From NCBI GenBank assembly GCA_012840445.1, contig DULI01000008.1, positions 372,001 to 436,000 on the forward strand: a DNA stretch of 64,000 nucleotides, written 5' to 3'. The stretch comes from Clostridiales bacterium (GTDB taxonomy: Bacteria; Bacillota; Clostridia; Oscillospirales; Acutalibacteraceae). Both the position numbers and the translations under genes were made by a program. Under the pieces are notes generated by a model. The model saw nothing but the letters and a program-made list of their open reading frames with translations, had not been told where the DNA came from and ran no database searches. Shown here piece after piece: positions 43,390 through 52,272 of the stretch (positions are counted from its first letter, which is position 1; each line of letters starts with the position of its first letter).

Positions 43390-44014
43390 ACAGGCGGTCA
43401 TCAACCGAAATCACCAGCAGGCACCCTTGTCTGACCGATATCTTTGCAACATTCGAAATTATCCTGTTGCTGATACCAATTGGATGGACACAGGAAACAA
43501 CCGCATCGGATAAAGGGTATTCAAATCCTTCCAACGTGACACCCAACGCGTCACCGCCGTAGGCTAATATGGATATGTACCGTCCCTCTTGTTTAGCTAT
43601 TTCAAACGAGCGGTTTACCATCCACATTGAAAATTTATCGGCTAATATCTGTGCTTTGATATTTTTATCGCACAAAAACTTTAATGTACAGACTGCCGCC
43701 AAACTGTGGTCGGGCCGGCTTCCCCAAACACCGCACAGCAGGACATTCCAAAATCCCATATCCGCAGCATATTTTGCCGCATAGTGGGTGTCAGTGTCAT
43801 CCTTTTTTTCTGGCAGCACTATTTTTTCAATCGAGGAAATATCACCCTTATATGAATCAAAATCCCCTATTATCAAATCCGGTTGAATGCCCATATTATC
43901 GGCGTGAACAAGCCCCGAATCAGCACAGATAACATAGTCATCCGGTGAAATAACTTGTTTTAGCTTACCATAATCATTTATTTCCCCGCCGGCTATTATA
44001 ACGCATCGGTTCAT
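43388..44014 (-). CDS. thiN: Thiamine pyrophosphokinase
   Basis: 208 aa. Seen: CVIIAGGEIND (about 4-14), CADSGLVHADNMGIQPDLIIGDFDS (about 30-54, seen as ADSG and GDFDS motifs), KKDDTDTHYA (about 70-79) and GVWGSRPDHSL (about 95), all typical of thiamine pyrophosphokinases. Known: transfers pyrophosphate from ATP to thiamine to give ThDP. In B. subtilis rpe lies between rsgA and thiN (yloS); here rpe is missing, and 14 bases separate thiN from rsgA. Confidence 0.92.
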   Translation of the reverse strand: MNRCVIIAGGEINDYGKLKQVISPDDYVICADSGLVHADNMGIQPDLIIGDFDSYKGDISSIEKIVLPEKKDDTDTHYAAKYAADMGFWNVLLCGVWGSRPDHSLAAVCTLKFLCDKNIKAQILADKFSMWMVNRSFEIAKQEGRYISILAYGGDALGVTLEGFEYPLSDAVVSCVHPIGISNRIISNVAKISVRQGCLLVISVDDRL

Positions 44015-44028
44015 TTAATACCCTCCGG

Positions 44029-44925
44029 TTAAAGTTTGTTGGGGATTTCCCATTCCTTTATATCTTTAACGGTTTCATAAATAGCAAGATAACTCTCATA
44101 GCGTGTCCTGCAGATTTCCCCAGCGTTAACAGCCTCCCTTATTGCACAGCCGACCTCTTTTGTGTGCGAACAGGTGGTAAATCTACACTGGCCCAAAAAC
44201 CGCTCAAAATCCCTAAAGCAGTATGGCAGTTTGTCTTTAAAAATAATTTCGGATTTTTCCAAATCGATAGCGGAAAATCCGGGCGTGTCTGCCACATACC
44301 CGCCTCCCGGCAGCCTGTACAATTCCACATGGCGGGTGGTATGTCTGCCCCTTCCAAGTTTCTGGCTGACTTCGGCGGTTTTAAGCTTTAATTCTGGTAT
44401 CAGGCAGTTTAACATGCTGGACTTACCCACACCGGAATTGCCGGTAAAGGCCGAAACGGCTCCCGTCAGATAGGCTTTTAATTCATCCAGCCCCTCGCCT
44501 GTTTTGCAGGATGTAATAAACACCTTAAAACCTGCTTTTGTGTAAATGTCTGCCCAATCATCGAAGCTTCCCATATCACATTTGTTGAAAACTATTACCG
44601 GCTCTATATCGTTGTGTTCGGCAATAGCCGTAAGTTTATCGATTACCAAATGGCTTGGCGAAGGGGTGCTATATGAAGAAATGATAAACAACCTGTCAAT
44701 ATTGGCAAGTGGGGGCCTTATAAGGCTGTTTTTGCGGGGAAAAACCTTAGTCAATACCCCGGTATTCTCGGTTATAACCTCAATCTCCACCCTGTCCCCC
44801 ACAACAGGGGCAATACCCTGCTTGCGGAACAGCCCCCTTGCTTTGCATTCATATACGACGTCGCCGGCCTCTACATAATAGAAGCCGGCAATAAGTTTTA
44901 TCAGTACTCCGTCCAACATTTCCAT
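44029..44925 (-). CDS. rsgA: Ribosome small subunit-dependent GTPase A
   Basis: 298 aa. Seen: OB-fold N-terminus (about 1-65), circularly permuted GTPase with NKCD (about 113, G4), GNSGVGKSS (about 163-171, G1) and DTPGFS (about 210, G3), then a zinc finger CRFTTCSHTKEVGC (about 247-260: Cys, Cys, His, Cys). Known: RsgA/CpgA checks 30S subunit maturation and is phosphorylated by PrkC in Bacillus, matching the adjacent prkC gene. The start lies three bases after the prkC stop. Confidence 0.95.
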   Translation of the reverse strand: MEMLDGVLIKLIAGFYYVEAGDVVYECKARGLFRKQGIAPVVGDRVEIEVITENTGVLTKVFPRKNSLIRPPLANIDRLFIISSYSTPSPSHLVIDKLTAIAEHNDIEPVIVFNKCDMGSFDDWADIYTKAGFKVFITSCKTGEGLDELKAYLTGAVSAFTGNSGVGKSSMLNCLIPELKLKTAEVSQKLGRGRHTTRHVELYRLPGGGYVADTPGFSAIDLEKSEIIFKDKLPYCFRDFERFLGQCRFTTCSHTKEVGCAIREAVNAGEICRTRYESYLAIYETVKDIKEWEIPNKL

Positions 44926-44928
44926 AGA

Positions 44929-46932
44929 TTAATCATCCGTATTGCTAGGTGTTGATGATGTGGCTTTGGTATATCCAGTATACCGCTTGACAAGTTTATA
45001 GGTCCCTTCTTTGAAGTTTACAAGATAATCGCAGTAGGGCTCGGGTTCAACATGGACCTTGCTTTCGATTTTTATCTGAACAATTGCCTCTTCAAGGGTA
45101 GATTCAAAATCCTTAAACTGATATTCATCCCTTGCATGCGAATCAATCTCACCGGAAGTCAGCACCTTAACACCGTCTATCCACGCAGATAGTATCAGGG
45201 TGCTTGAGACATAATCATCAGGTAAATCTACCGTCAGGTCTATCTTATAGGTAACAACCGGAGGTTTGCCATTGCTTACAATCAGATTTACCTGGCTGTC
45301 CTTTGCTACCTGCTTAACATTCTTAGGATCGGGGTCCTGCCTTATTACAATACCAGCCGGAGCCTCGCTGTCTACCTCAGTTACGGTACCTGTTGTCAGA
45401 CCGTACTCCTCTATGCGCGTCCTGGCATCTGACACAAGCAACCCCACTACATTTGGAACATCAACATATACTGTTGGAGGGCCTATGCTTACATAGACCT
45501 TTATCTCGTCGCCCTCGTACATGCTCTCGCCAGCTGCCGGCACGGTTTTAATTACGCTTCCCTTGGCAACAGTGTCATCCTGCTTTTCAACCCTTGTGAT
45601 ATTGGTAATGCCCTGTGCTTTAAGTTCGGATATGGCGGTTGGCAGGTCAAAATTGGTCACATCCGGAACCCTTATGGTCTTTTTGCCCAAACTAACCTTA
45701 ACATCAACCGAAGAACCCTTTTTTATAGCCTTTCCAGGGTCAATCTTTTGCCAGAAAATCTTGCCACTTTCATATTCATTGTTGTTTTCAAAAGAAATTA
45801 CGTTTATTACAATATCGCTATATTGCGGGTCGTCCTTTATTTCCTCGTATACCTTTCCTATTAAATTCGGGCATACTATTTCTGAACCTGTGGGGCCAAA
45901 AAATCTTGGAACCAAAAGAATTCCGACTATTATCAAAAAAATTGTAAATGTAATTGCTATGCCCGCAAGTGCAGGCACAACCGGGGACTTGGCCGGGGCT
46001 TCCTCCTCCAATTCTTCAACCACATCTTCCTGTTTAGGGAATTTACCTGTAACAAATTTGGTTGGGGAATTGTCAATATAATAATCGTAGTCGAATGTAA
46101 TGGAAGGATCCCTTCTGAATTCTTCTAGGTCCCTTAGCATTTCTGCCGCCGATTTATATCTCTTTTCGGGGTCTTTCTGCATCGCACGAAGGGTTATCTG
46201 CTCAAGCCCGGTCGGTATGGAACCATTGATTTCCCTTGGTAGCTTGGGCTCGGTCTGAAGCTGCATAATAGCCACCGAAACTGCGCTTTCGGCTTGGAAC
46301 GGAAGGCGACCCGTCAGCATTTCATACAACATCACGCCTACCGAGTATATATCGGTTTTTTCGTCGGTAACCTCGCCTCTGGCTTGCTCGGGGCTTATAT
46401 AATGCACCGAGCCGATTGCCTTGTCGGTCATTGTGCGGTGTTCGCTTCTGGCAAACCTGGCAATACCAAAATCGGTTACCTTAATTGTGCCATCGGCCAG
46501 CAGCATAATATTCTGAGGTTTTACATCGCGGTGGACAATACCCTTGTCATGGGCATGCTGCAAACCGCGGAGTATCTGTATGGTAAAATGCACGGCATCC
46601 TTCCAGCGAAGACTGCCCTGGCGCTCGATGTATTCTTTGAGCGTAATTCCGTCGATGTACTCCATTACGATATACTGGATAAGGTTTCCGAAACTTACAT
46701 CGAAAACCTTGACTATGTTTGGGTGGGACAGCACTGCTATAGCCTTGGACTCGTTTTTAAAGCGGCGCAAAAACTCTTCGTTGGAGACAAACTCCTCTTT
46801 AAGAATTTTGACCGCCACAATCCGGTCCTCAATGCTGTCATATGCTTTATAGACAACTGCCATCCCGCCAACGCCGATTATTTCCTTGATTTCATATCGG
46901 CCGTCAAGCCTTTTGCCAATATATCTATCCAT
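44929..46932 (-). CDS. prkC: PASTA-domain Ser/Thr protein kinase
   Basis: 667 aa. Seen: kinase domain 1-270 with GVGGMAVVYKA (glycine loop), VAVKILK (catalytic Lys 42), HRDVKPQNIML (about 134) and TDFGIAR (about 153); an acidic juxtamembrane part; one membrane helix (about 335-360); three PASTA domains (about 365-575), each with the (V/C)P-x(L/V) start; then about 85 residues of extra extracellular sequence ending in a Thr/Ser-rich tail. Known: PASTA binds muropeptides; PrkC controls cell-wall metabolism and spore germination. It is paired with prpC as usual. Confidence 0.95.
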   Translation of the reverse strand: MDRYIGKRLDGRYEIKEIIGVGGMAVVYKAYDSIEDRIVAVKILKEEFVSNEEFLRRFKNESKAIAVLSHPNIVKVFDVSFGNLIQYIVMEYIDGITLKEYIERQGSLRWKDAVHFTIQILRGLQHAHDKGIVHRDVKPQNIMLLADGTIKVTDFGIARFARSEHRTMTDKAIGSVHYISPEQARGEVTDEKTDIYSVGVMLYEMLTGRLPFQAESAVSVAIMQLQTEPKLPREINGSIPTGLEQITLRAMQKDPEKRYKSAAEMLRDLEEFRRDPSITFDYDYYIDNSPTKFVTGKFPKQEDVVEELEEEAPAKSPVVPALAGIAITFTIFLIIVGILLVPRFFGPTGSEIVCPNLIGKVYEEIKDDPQYSDIVINVISFENNNEYESGKIFWQKIDPGKAIKKGSSVDVKVSLGKKTIRVPDVTNFDLPTAISELKAQGITNITRVEKQDDTVAKGSVIKTVPAAGESMYEGDEIKVYVSIGPPTVYVDVPNVVGLLVSDARTRIEEYGLTTGTVTEVDSEAPAGIVIRQDPDPKNVKQVAKDSQVNLIVSNGKPPVVTYKIDLTVDLPDDYVSSTLILSAWIDGVKVLTSGEIDSHARDEYQFKDFESTLEEAIVQIKIESKVHVEPEPYCDYLVNFKEGTYKLVKRYTGYTKATSSTPSNTDD

Positions 46933-47022
46933 ATAGCACGCACATCCATTCTGCCGCTGCGCTCGGCTGTAATTGTATTTTCCGGTTATGGCGCAGTAAG
47001 CTATAAACCGGAAGTTTTGATT

Positions 47023-47751
47023 TTATTCCTTGATTACCACAACGGTTATGTTATCCCTTCCACCCTTCGCGTTGGCTTTATTGACCAACACTTCGGGATA
47101 TTCGTAAAAACTGTGATTCTTAATGGTCTGTTTGATTTCTTCAACGTCAAGATAATTTGTAAGGCCATCGGTACAAAGCATCAGGGAATCGGAGCTACCA
47201 AGGTCGACTTCATTGTATTCGATTTCTATGTTTTCATCAACCCCGAGTGCCCTGGTAATCACATTTTTTCTGGGGTGGGATTTGGCTTCATCCTCCGACA
47301 GCTGGCCACTCTCCACCATCGATTGAACAATCGAGTGGTCGCGGGTTATCTGAATTATTACATCCCCGCTGATTTTATACGCCCTGCTGTCTCCGGCATG
47401 GACTATATGAGCTTTAGAGTTGGAAACCAATGTTACCACAACCGTCGTACCCATGCCCGAAAGCGACTCGACAGTCCGTGACATGTCGTATATGCTCATA
47501 TTGGCTGAATGCACTGCAGACTCTAGCATCATTTTTATGGAATTGGAGCTCATACCCTCTCGGTAGGAAGATGCAATATATTCGGAGATTATTTTTACCG
47601 CGGTGGCACTAGCGATATTTCCGCCGTTTGCCCCTCCCATGCCGTCGCAAACCACAGCCCAGGCGACTCCGGCGGACAATTCCCCGGCAGCATAAGAGTC
47701 CTGGTTGGTTTCCCTTACCCTGCCAGTGTCCGTTTTGCTAGCTATCTTCAT
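47023..47751 (-). CDS. prpC: PP2C-family Ser/Thr phosphatase (Stp1/PrpC)
   Basis: 242 aa. Seen: KTDTGRVRETNQDSY at the N-terminus, VCDGMGGANGG (about 34-44, metal Asp), GMGTTVVV (about 95), HAGDSRAY (about 117), ARDHSIVQ-like (TRDHSIVQ, about 135), LCTDGLTNYL (about 192) and GGRDNITVVV (about 230). Known: removes phosphate from PrkC and its targets using Mn2+. Located just upstream of prkC, separated by about 90 bases without a terminator, and six bases after rlmN. Confidence 0.95.
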   Translation of the reverse strand: MKIASKTDTGRVRETNQDSYAAGELSAGVAWAVVCDGMGGANGGNIASATAVKIISEYIASSYREGMSSNSIKMMLESAVHSANMSIYDMSRTVESLSGMGTTVVVTLVSNSKAHIVHAGDSRAYKISGDVIIQITRDHSIVQSMVESGQLSEDEAKSHPRKNVITRALGVDENIEIEYNEVDLGSSDSLMLCTDGLTNYLDVEEIKQTIKNHSFYEYPEVLVNKANAKGGRDNITVVVIKE

Positions 47752-47757
47752 ACAGCT

Positions 47758-48789
47758 TTACCACCCCTCTTTGTCAAGGTTTCTTTTAAGCTGGCCGCAT
47801 GAGGCGTTTATATCTGCTCCCAGGGTTCTTCTGACAGTTGCGTTTATACCTTTATCCGACAAAATTGATAAAAATCTATTTGTCCGTTCTGATTTTACAT
47901 TTTCCCTGCCCGCTACGGGATTTACCGGGATCAGATTAACGTGGCAGAGCATCCCCTTTAATATAGAGGCAAGTTCCAAAGCGCATTCGTCAGAGTCATT
48001 TACGCCGCCCATCAGGGCATATTCAAAGGAAATGCGGCGGTTTGTAGCATTTATATACTCTCTGCAGGCTTCAAGCAGCTGCACGATGTTCCACTTTCTG
48101 TTTATCGGCATAATGTTATTTCGTATCTGGTCGTTTGGTGCATGGATTGACACTGAAAGCGTAATCGGCATTTTAAGTTCCGCCAGCCGCAATATTCCCG
48201 GAACTACCCCGCAGGTTGACAGGGTGATATGCCTTAAACCAATATTTAAACCCTTTTCATGCGATACAAGCCGAAGAAACCGAATGCTGTTATCGAAATT
48301 ATCAAGCGGTTCACCCATACCCATCATGACCACATTGGAAATCCTAACATTGTTATCCTTTCCCGCGGTCATTACCTGGCTTATCATTTCAGACGCAGTA
48401 AGGTTGCGCACCATGCCATCAATACCCGAGGCACAAAAGCTGCACCCCATCCTGCATCCTACCTGGGTTGATATGCACACAGTATACCCGTGCTTATATC
48501 TCATAAGCACAGATTCAATATGTTCCCCATCCCTCAAAGAATATAGATATTTTACAGTATCATCTATGGAAGATTCAAGCCTTTTTTCGATTTTTACATC
48601 AGCAATGTAAAAATTATTGCACAAATATTCCCGTAAATTTATTGGCAGATTGCTCATTTTGTGAAAATCACTCACGCCGGAGTGAATCCACTCGAAAATC
48701 TGCATTGCCCTGTAAGCCGGCTGGTTAAGCGGCTTTAGGTATTCTTCAATTTCCTCGGGGAACATCGATTTAATATCAATAAGTCCCAA
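47758..48789 (-). CDS. rlmN: 23S rRNA (adenine2503-C2)-methyltransferase
   Basis: 343 aa. Start TTG at 48789 with GGGGTG upstream. Seen: radical SAM motif CRMGCSFC (about 112-119, C-x3-C-x2-C), the resolving Cys in LGADINASCGQL (about 333), NVVMMGMGEPLDN (about 155) and the loop VALMGGVNDS-like (YALMGGVND). Known: methylates A2503 of 23S rRNA and A37 of some tRNAs by a radical mechanism with a methyl-Cys intermediate. The Cfr and RlmN families are alike; length and synteny (rsmB-rlmN-prpC) point to RlmN. Confidence 0.95.
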   Translation of the reverse strand: MGLIDIKSMFPEEIEEYLKPLNQPAYRAMQIFEWIHSGVSDFHKMSNLPINLREYLCNNFYIADVKIEKRLESSIDDTVKYLYSLRDGEHIESVLMRYKHGYTVCISTQVGCRMGCSFCASGIDGMVRNLTASEMISQVMTAGKDNNVRISNVVMMGMGEPLDNFDNSIRFLRLVSHEKGLNIGLRHITLSTCGVVPGILRLAELKMPITLSVSIHAPNDQIRNNIMPINRKWNIVQLLEACREYINATNRRISFEYALMGGVNDSDECALELASILKGMLCHVNLIPVNPVAGRENVKSERTNRFLSILSDKGINATVRRTLGADINASCGQLKRNLDKEGW

Positions 48790-48813
48790 GCAAACACCCC
48801 GTAAACCCTATTT

Positions 48814-50118
48814 TTATATGCGTTTAAATGCGGCGATAAAGAAGCCGTCGGAGCCGAACATTTCTGGAAACAGCGTTATTGAAGAGATGCCCTTTGCAAT
48901 GCCTTCGATCGAAATGCTGTCATACTCAATATCCGGGCATTGCCCCAAAAGCTTTTCACAGACCTGTTCGTTTTCCGCCTTTCGCAAAGTACATGTGGAA
49001 TATATCAGCCTTCCGCCTTTTATCAAATATTTTACCGCATTGGAAAGTATTTTATATTGAATATCACAGATTCCATCCACATCTTCCCTGCTTTTGTATT
49101 TGATTTCCGGCTTCCTGCGGATAATTCCAAAACCGGAACAGGGGACATCGCACAAAACCCTGTCGAACTCGCCAAATGCGGGGTTAAACTGGGTCGCGTC
49201 ATTTTGTAAAACCTTTATATTTGAAAGTTTAAGCCGCTTTGCGCCCTCCTTAATCAGTCCGAGCCGGTTTTGGTGCAAATCGCAGGAAATAAGTTCCCCC
49301 GTATTATTCATATGCTGGGCTATGGTAAAACTTTTCCCGCCGGGTGCGGCACATAAATCAAGCACGCGCTGTCCAGGTTTACAGTCAAGCGCCGCTGCGC
49401 AAATCTGCGAGGACAGGTCCTGCACATGAAACAACCCGGAATTAAATAAATGGCTGTATTCAATATTTTGAAGCCCGCGCACACACAACGCCCCCGGAAG
49501 TACTTTGCCTTCTGCAGTGATGCCGATATTTTCAAATTCTTTAATCAGTTCATTCTCATTTGATAACAGCGTATTTACCCTTATATACTGCGGGGGCGAT
49601 TTAAGCGAATCCTCTAAAAAAGCAATTGCCCTTTCGAGCCCGTAATCAGCAATTAGACTTTCTATCAGCCACACCGGGCAGGAATACTTTATACTTAAAG
49701 AATTGACAGAATTGTCCTCCGGTAATCTTATGTCATTTCTCTGAATATTGCGGAGCACGGCGTTGACAAATCCGGAAGCATATTTTTCCCTGGAATCTTT
49801 AACAAGCTTTACCGTTTCATTGACTGCGGCGGAATCCGGTATTTTGTCCATAAATTTTAGCTGGTATATACCAAGTCTTAAGCACTCGAGGGTAAAGGGA
49901 GGAATTTTTCTAATATCATTTTTGGCATATTGGGAGATAATATAATCAAGCGAAATCTTTCTTTCCAGCACGCCATAAAATAATGCAGTGGCAAGGGCTT
50001 TATCCCTTTGAGAAATTTCCTTTGATTTTACCGCCGCGTCCAAAACAAGGTTTGAATAGCCTTCAGACTGATCTACCTGTAAAAGCGCCTGCACGGCAAT
50101 TTTTCGCGGATTTATCAC
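48814..50118 (-). CDS. rsmB: 16S rRNA (cytosine967-C5)-methyltransferase
   Basis: 434 aa. Start GTG at 50118 after AAAGGAG. Seen: NusB-like RNA-binding domain 1-140 (ALATALFYGVLERK), SAM loop LDLCAAPGGKS (about 248-258), catalytic motifs DVPCSGFGIIRRKPEIK (about 315-331) with the Cys after Pro, and YSTCTLRKAENE (about 370) with the second Cys. Known: methylates C967 in the 30S subunit. Synteny fmt-(peptidase)-rsmB-rlmN as in Bacillus, except for the inserted zinc peptidase. Confidence 0.94.
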   Translation of the reverse strand: MINPRKIAVQALLQVDQSEGYSNLVLDAAVKSKEISQRDKALATALFYGVLERKISLDYIISQYAKNDIRKIPPFTLECLRLGIYQLKFMDKIPDSAAVNETVKLVKDSREKYASGFVNAVLRNIQRNDIRLPEDNSVNSLSIKYSCPVWLIESLIADYGLERAIAFLEDSLKSPPQYIRVNTLLSNENELIKEFENIGITAEGKVLPGALCVRGLQNIEYSHLFNSGLFHVQDLSSQICAAALDCKPGQRVLDLCAAPGGKSFTIAQHMNNTGELISCDLHQNRLGLIKEGAKRLKLSNIKVLQNDATQFNPAFGEFDRVLCDVPCSGFGIIRRKPEIKYKSREDVDGICDIQYKILSNAVKYLIKGGRLIYSTCTLRKAENEQVCEKLLGQCPDIEYDSISIEGIAKGISSITLFPEMFGSDGFFIAAFKRI

Positions 50119-50136
50119 TGTACCGCTCCTTTGGTT

Positions 50137-50832
50137 TTATCGTCTTCTGTTTGAAAACCGTAAAATATAATACATTAAAGTCAAAAGCGTCTGCAACATC
50201 GCTGCCAAATAGGTCATGGCCGCAGCGGAAAGCACGCTGGCAGCCCCGAACTGCTCATCAGGGGTTAAAATCCCGGAGTTGCGGATAATCTCTATTGCCC
50301 TGCGGCTTGCGTTAAACTCCACGGGAAGGGTTACAAGCTGGAAAACAAGCGCTACTGAAAACAGCGCTATCCCGGTGGTAATAAGCGCAGGAAAGTTAAA
50401 GGCCGCTCCCAGCACCAGAAGAAAAACCCCAATAGACGGGCCTACTTGTGTCAATGGAATAATTGCATTGCGGACTTTTAAGGGAGCATAACCCTTTGCG
50501 TGCTGGATTGCGTGCCCAGCTTCGTGTGCTGCAATACCCACCGCCGCAATTGTAGCTTTGTCATAAACCGATTCGGAAAGCCTGATTACCGCGCTTCTTG
50601 GATCATAATGGTCGGTCAGGTTGCCAGCTGTAGGTTCAATAGTAACATTATAAATCCCTGCCGACCTTAAAACCATCTCGGCGGCCTGCCTGCCGGTAAT
50701 ACCTTTTGCATTGTAAACCAAAGAATACTTTTTAAACCTGCTGCGCACATTTACCTGTGCTGTTACAATAATAATTAACGATACTATAAAGAATCCCCAG
50801 TAAAGCGGATCGTAATAGGCAAAATAAGGCAT
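50137..50832 (-). CDS. Membrane zinc metallopeptidase (YugP-like)
   Basis: 231 aa. Seen: an N-terminal membrane segment (about 9-28), SRFKKYSLVYNAKGITGRQAAE (about 31-52), catalytic AAHEAGHAIQHA (about 113-124, HE-x2-H) and at least two further membrane helices (about 135-180), then a C-terminal helix near 215. Known: PF04298-type zinc peptidases are membrane proteases of unknown substrate, common in Firmicutes. In B. subtilis yugP is elsewhere, so its place between fmt and rsmB is a lineage trait. AAGGAGG precedes the ATG. Confidence 0.88.
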   Translation of the reverse strand: MPYFAYYDPLYWGFFIVSLIIIVTAQVNVRSRFKKYSLVYNAKGITGRQAAEMVLRSAGIYNVTIEPTAGNLTDHYDPRSAVIRLSESVYDKATIAAVGIAAHEAGHAIQHAKGYAPLKVRNAIIPLTQVGPSIGVFLLVLGAAFNFPALITTGIALFSVALVFQLVTLPVEFNASRRAIEIIRNSGILTPDEQFGAASVLSAAAMTYLAAMLQTLLTLMYYILRFSNRRR

Positions 50833-50846
50833 AACCTTAATCCTCC

Positions 50847-51773
50847 TTATCCTAACTTTTCACCGGTATTTATTGAATGGCCTCTTAAATATTCAGCCGC
50901 TGTCATTCGTTTGGATCCTTCGGGCTGGACTTCCAGAAATTCCAGCAAAACCCCGTCACCGCAAGCTACCTTCAGCCGCTGCCCATCGGTAACAGCCGTC
51001 CCGGGCTTGAATTTTGTGGTTCCCCCAAGACTGGATTTGTAAATTTTAAGCCGCTTGCCTGAAATGGTTGTAAAGGCTGCAGGCCATGGATTGAAACCTC
51101 TTATGAGATTGTACAATTCCATTGCGGGTCTGGTAAAGTCAAGCTTGCCCATTTCGCGGTTGATAATAGGCGCATAGGTAGCCTTATTGTCATCCTGTTT
51201 TTGAGGAGTTATTAAACCAGATTCCAGCTTTGGAAGTGTTTTGCATAAAAGCTCTGCGCCAAGTATAGATAGCCTGTCGTGCAAGCTTTGAGCATCCTCA
51301 TCGGGGTAGATATCAATAGCAGCAGTATTTAAAATGTCCCCTGTATCCATCCCCTCGTCCATCTGCATAATTGTAATTCCGGTTTTCTTGTCCCCCGATA
51401 TAATAGCCCACTGTATCGGAGACGCGCCGCGGTGCCTTGGAAGTAACGATGCATGGACATTCACACAGCCGAATTTGGGCAGTTCCAATATCTCTTTGGG
51501 CAGAATTTTGCCGTAGGCCGCCACTACTATTATTTCGGGATTTAGCTGTTTTAAAATATTTAAAGCTTCCCCATCTTTTAAAGTGGCCGGCTGATACACA
51601 GGTAATCCCATTTCCATAGCCTTAACCTTAACCGGCGGCGGACAGATTTCAAGTTTTCGCCCTTTGGGTTTGTCGGGCTGTGTGAATACCGCAAGCAGCT
51701 CATGGCCGGCATTTTTCAGGGCTTCCAGGCATGGTATAGCGAATTCGGGTGTTCCCATAAAAACAATCTTCAT
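50847..51773 (-). CDS. fmt: Methionyl-tRNA formyltransferase
   Basis: 308 aa. Seen: MKIVFMGTPEFAIPCLEAL, QPDKPKGR (about 37), VNVHASLLPRHRGASPIQWAI (about 105-125, Asn/His catalytic), DEGMDTGDIL (about 143-152), FTRPAMELYNLIRGFNPWPAA in the C-terminal domain (about 205-225). Known: formylates initiator Met-tRNA with 10-formyl-THF. The def gene lies just upstream in the operon, as usual. Confidence 0.96.
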   Translation of the reverse strand: MKIVFMGTPEFAIPCLEALKNAGHELLAVFTQPDKPKGRKLEICPPPVKVKAMEMGLPVYQPATLKDGEALNILKQLNPEIIVVAAYGKILPKEILELPKFGCVNVHASLLPRHRGASPIQWAIISGDKKTGITIMQMDEGMDTGDILNTAAIDIYPDEDAQSLHDRLSILGAELLCKTLPKLESGLITPQKQDDNKATYAPIINREMGKLDFTRPAMELYNLIRGFNPWPAAFTTISGKRLKIYKSSLGGTTKFKPGTAVTDGQRLKVACGDGVLLEFLEVQPEGSKRMTAAEYLRGHSINTGEKLG

Positions 51774-51790
51774 ACTGCATCAATTCCAAC

Positions 51791-52249
51791 TTATTCTTCA
51801 GGATCAACATATTGAATTACATGGGTTTTAAACAAAATACCGTTAAGATGGTCTATCTCATGGCATAATGCCCTGGCTTTCAGGTCTTCACCTGTTATTG
51901 TAAATGTATTTCCGTGCCTGTCCTGGGCCCTTACGGTAACCTGCTTGGGCCGCACAGTTATTCCGTATTTGCCGGGTATTGACAGGCAGCCTTCAACCTC
52001 CCGCTGCTCTCCCTTTTGGTCGATAATAACGGGATTTACAAGTTCTATTACGCCGTCGCCCACATCAATAACGCATACCCTTTTAAGTATGCCTACCTGG
52101 GGTGCTGCAAGGCCGCAGCCGTCCGCATTTTTCATAGTTTCTATCATATCATCTATTAATTCCGCCAATTTTTCGTCAAAAGTTAAAACCGACCTTGCCA
52201 CCTTTGTGAGTATCGGGTCGCCTTCTTTAACTATATTTCTTAATGCCAT
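51791..52249 (-). CDS. def: Peptide deformylase
   Basis: 152 aa. Seen: motif 1 GCGLAAPQVG (about 45-54), motif 2 EGCLSIP (about 88-94, metal Cys) and motif 3 CHEIDHLNG (about 129-137, HE-x2-H). Known: removes the formyl group from nascent chains using Fe2+. The short form of about 150 aa is the type common in Clostridia. It is followed by fmt after 17 bases. Confidence 0.96.
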   Translation of the reverse strand: MALRNIVKEGDPILTKVARSVLTFDEKLAELIDDMIETMKNADGCGLAAPQVGILKRVCVIDVGDGVIELVNPVIIDQKGEQREVEGCLSIPGKYGITVRPKQVTVRAQDRHGNTFTITGEDLKARALCHEIDHLNGILFKTHVIQYVDPEE

Positions 52250-52272
52250 ATAATATCCTCCAAGTGTACTTT

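Noticed and set aside
46294-47481. A 395-codon open frame on the plus strand opposite prkC/prpC
   Set aside because: Fully antisense to two well-conserved genes, no ribosome site, and no known motif; a shadow of codon usage on the other strand.
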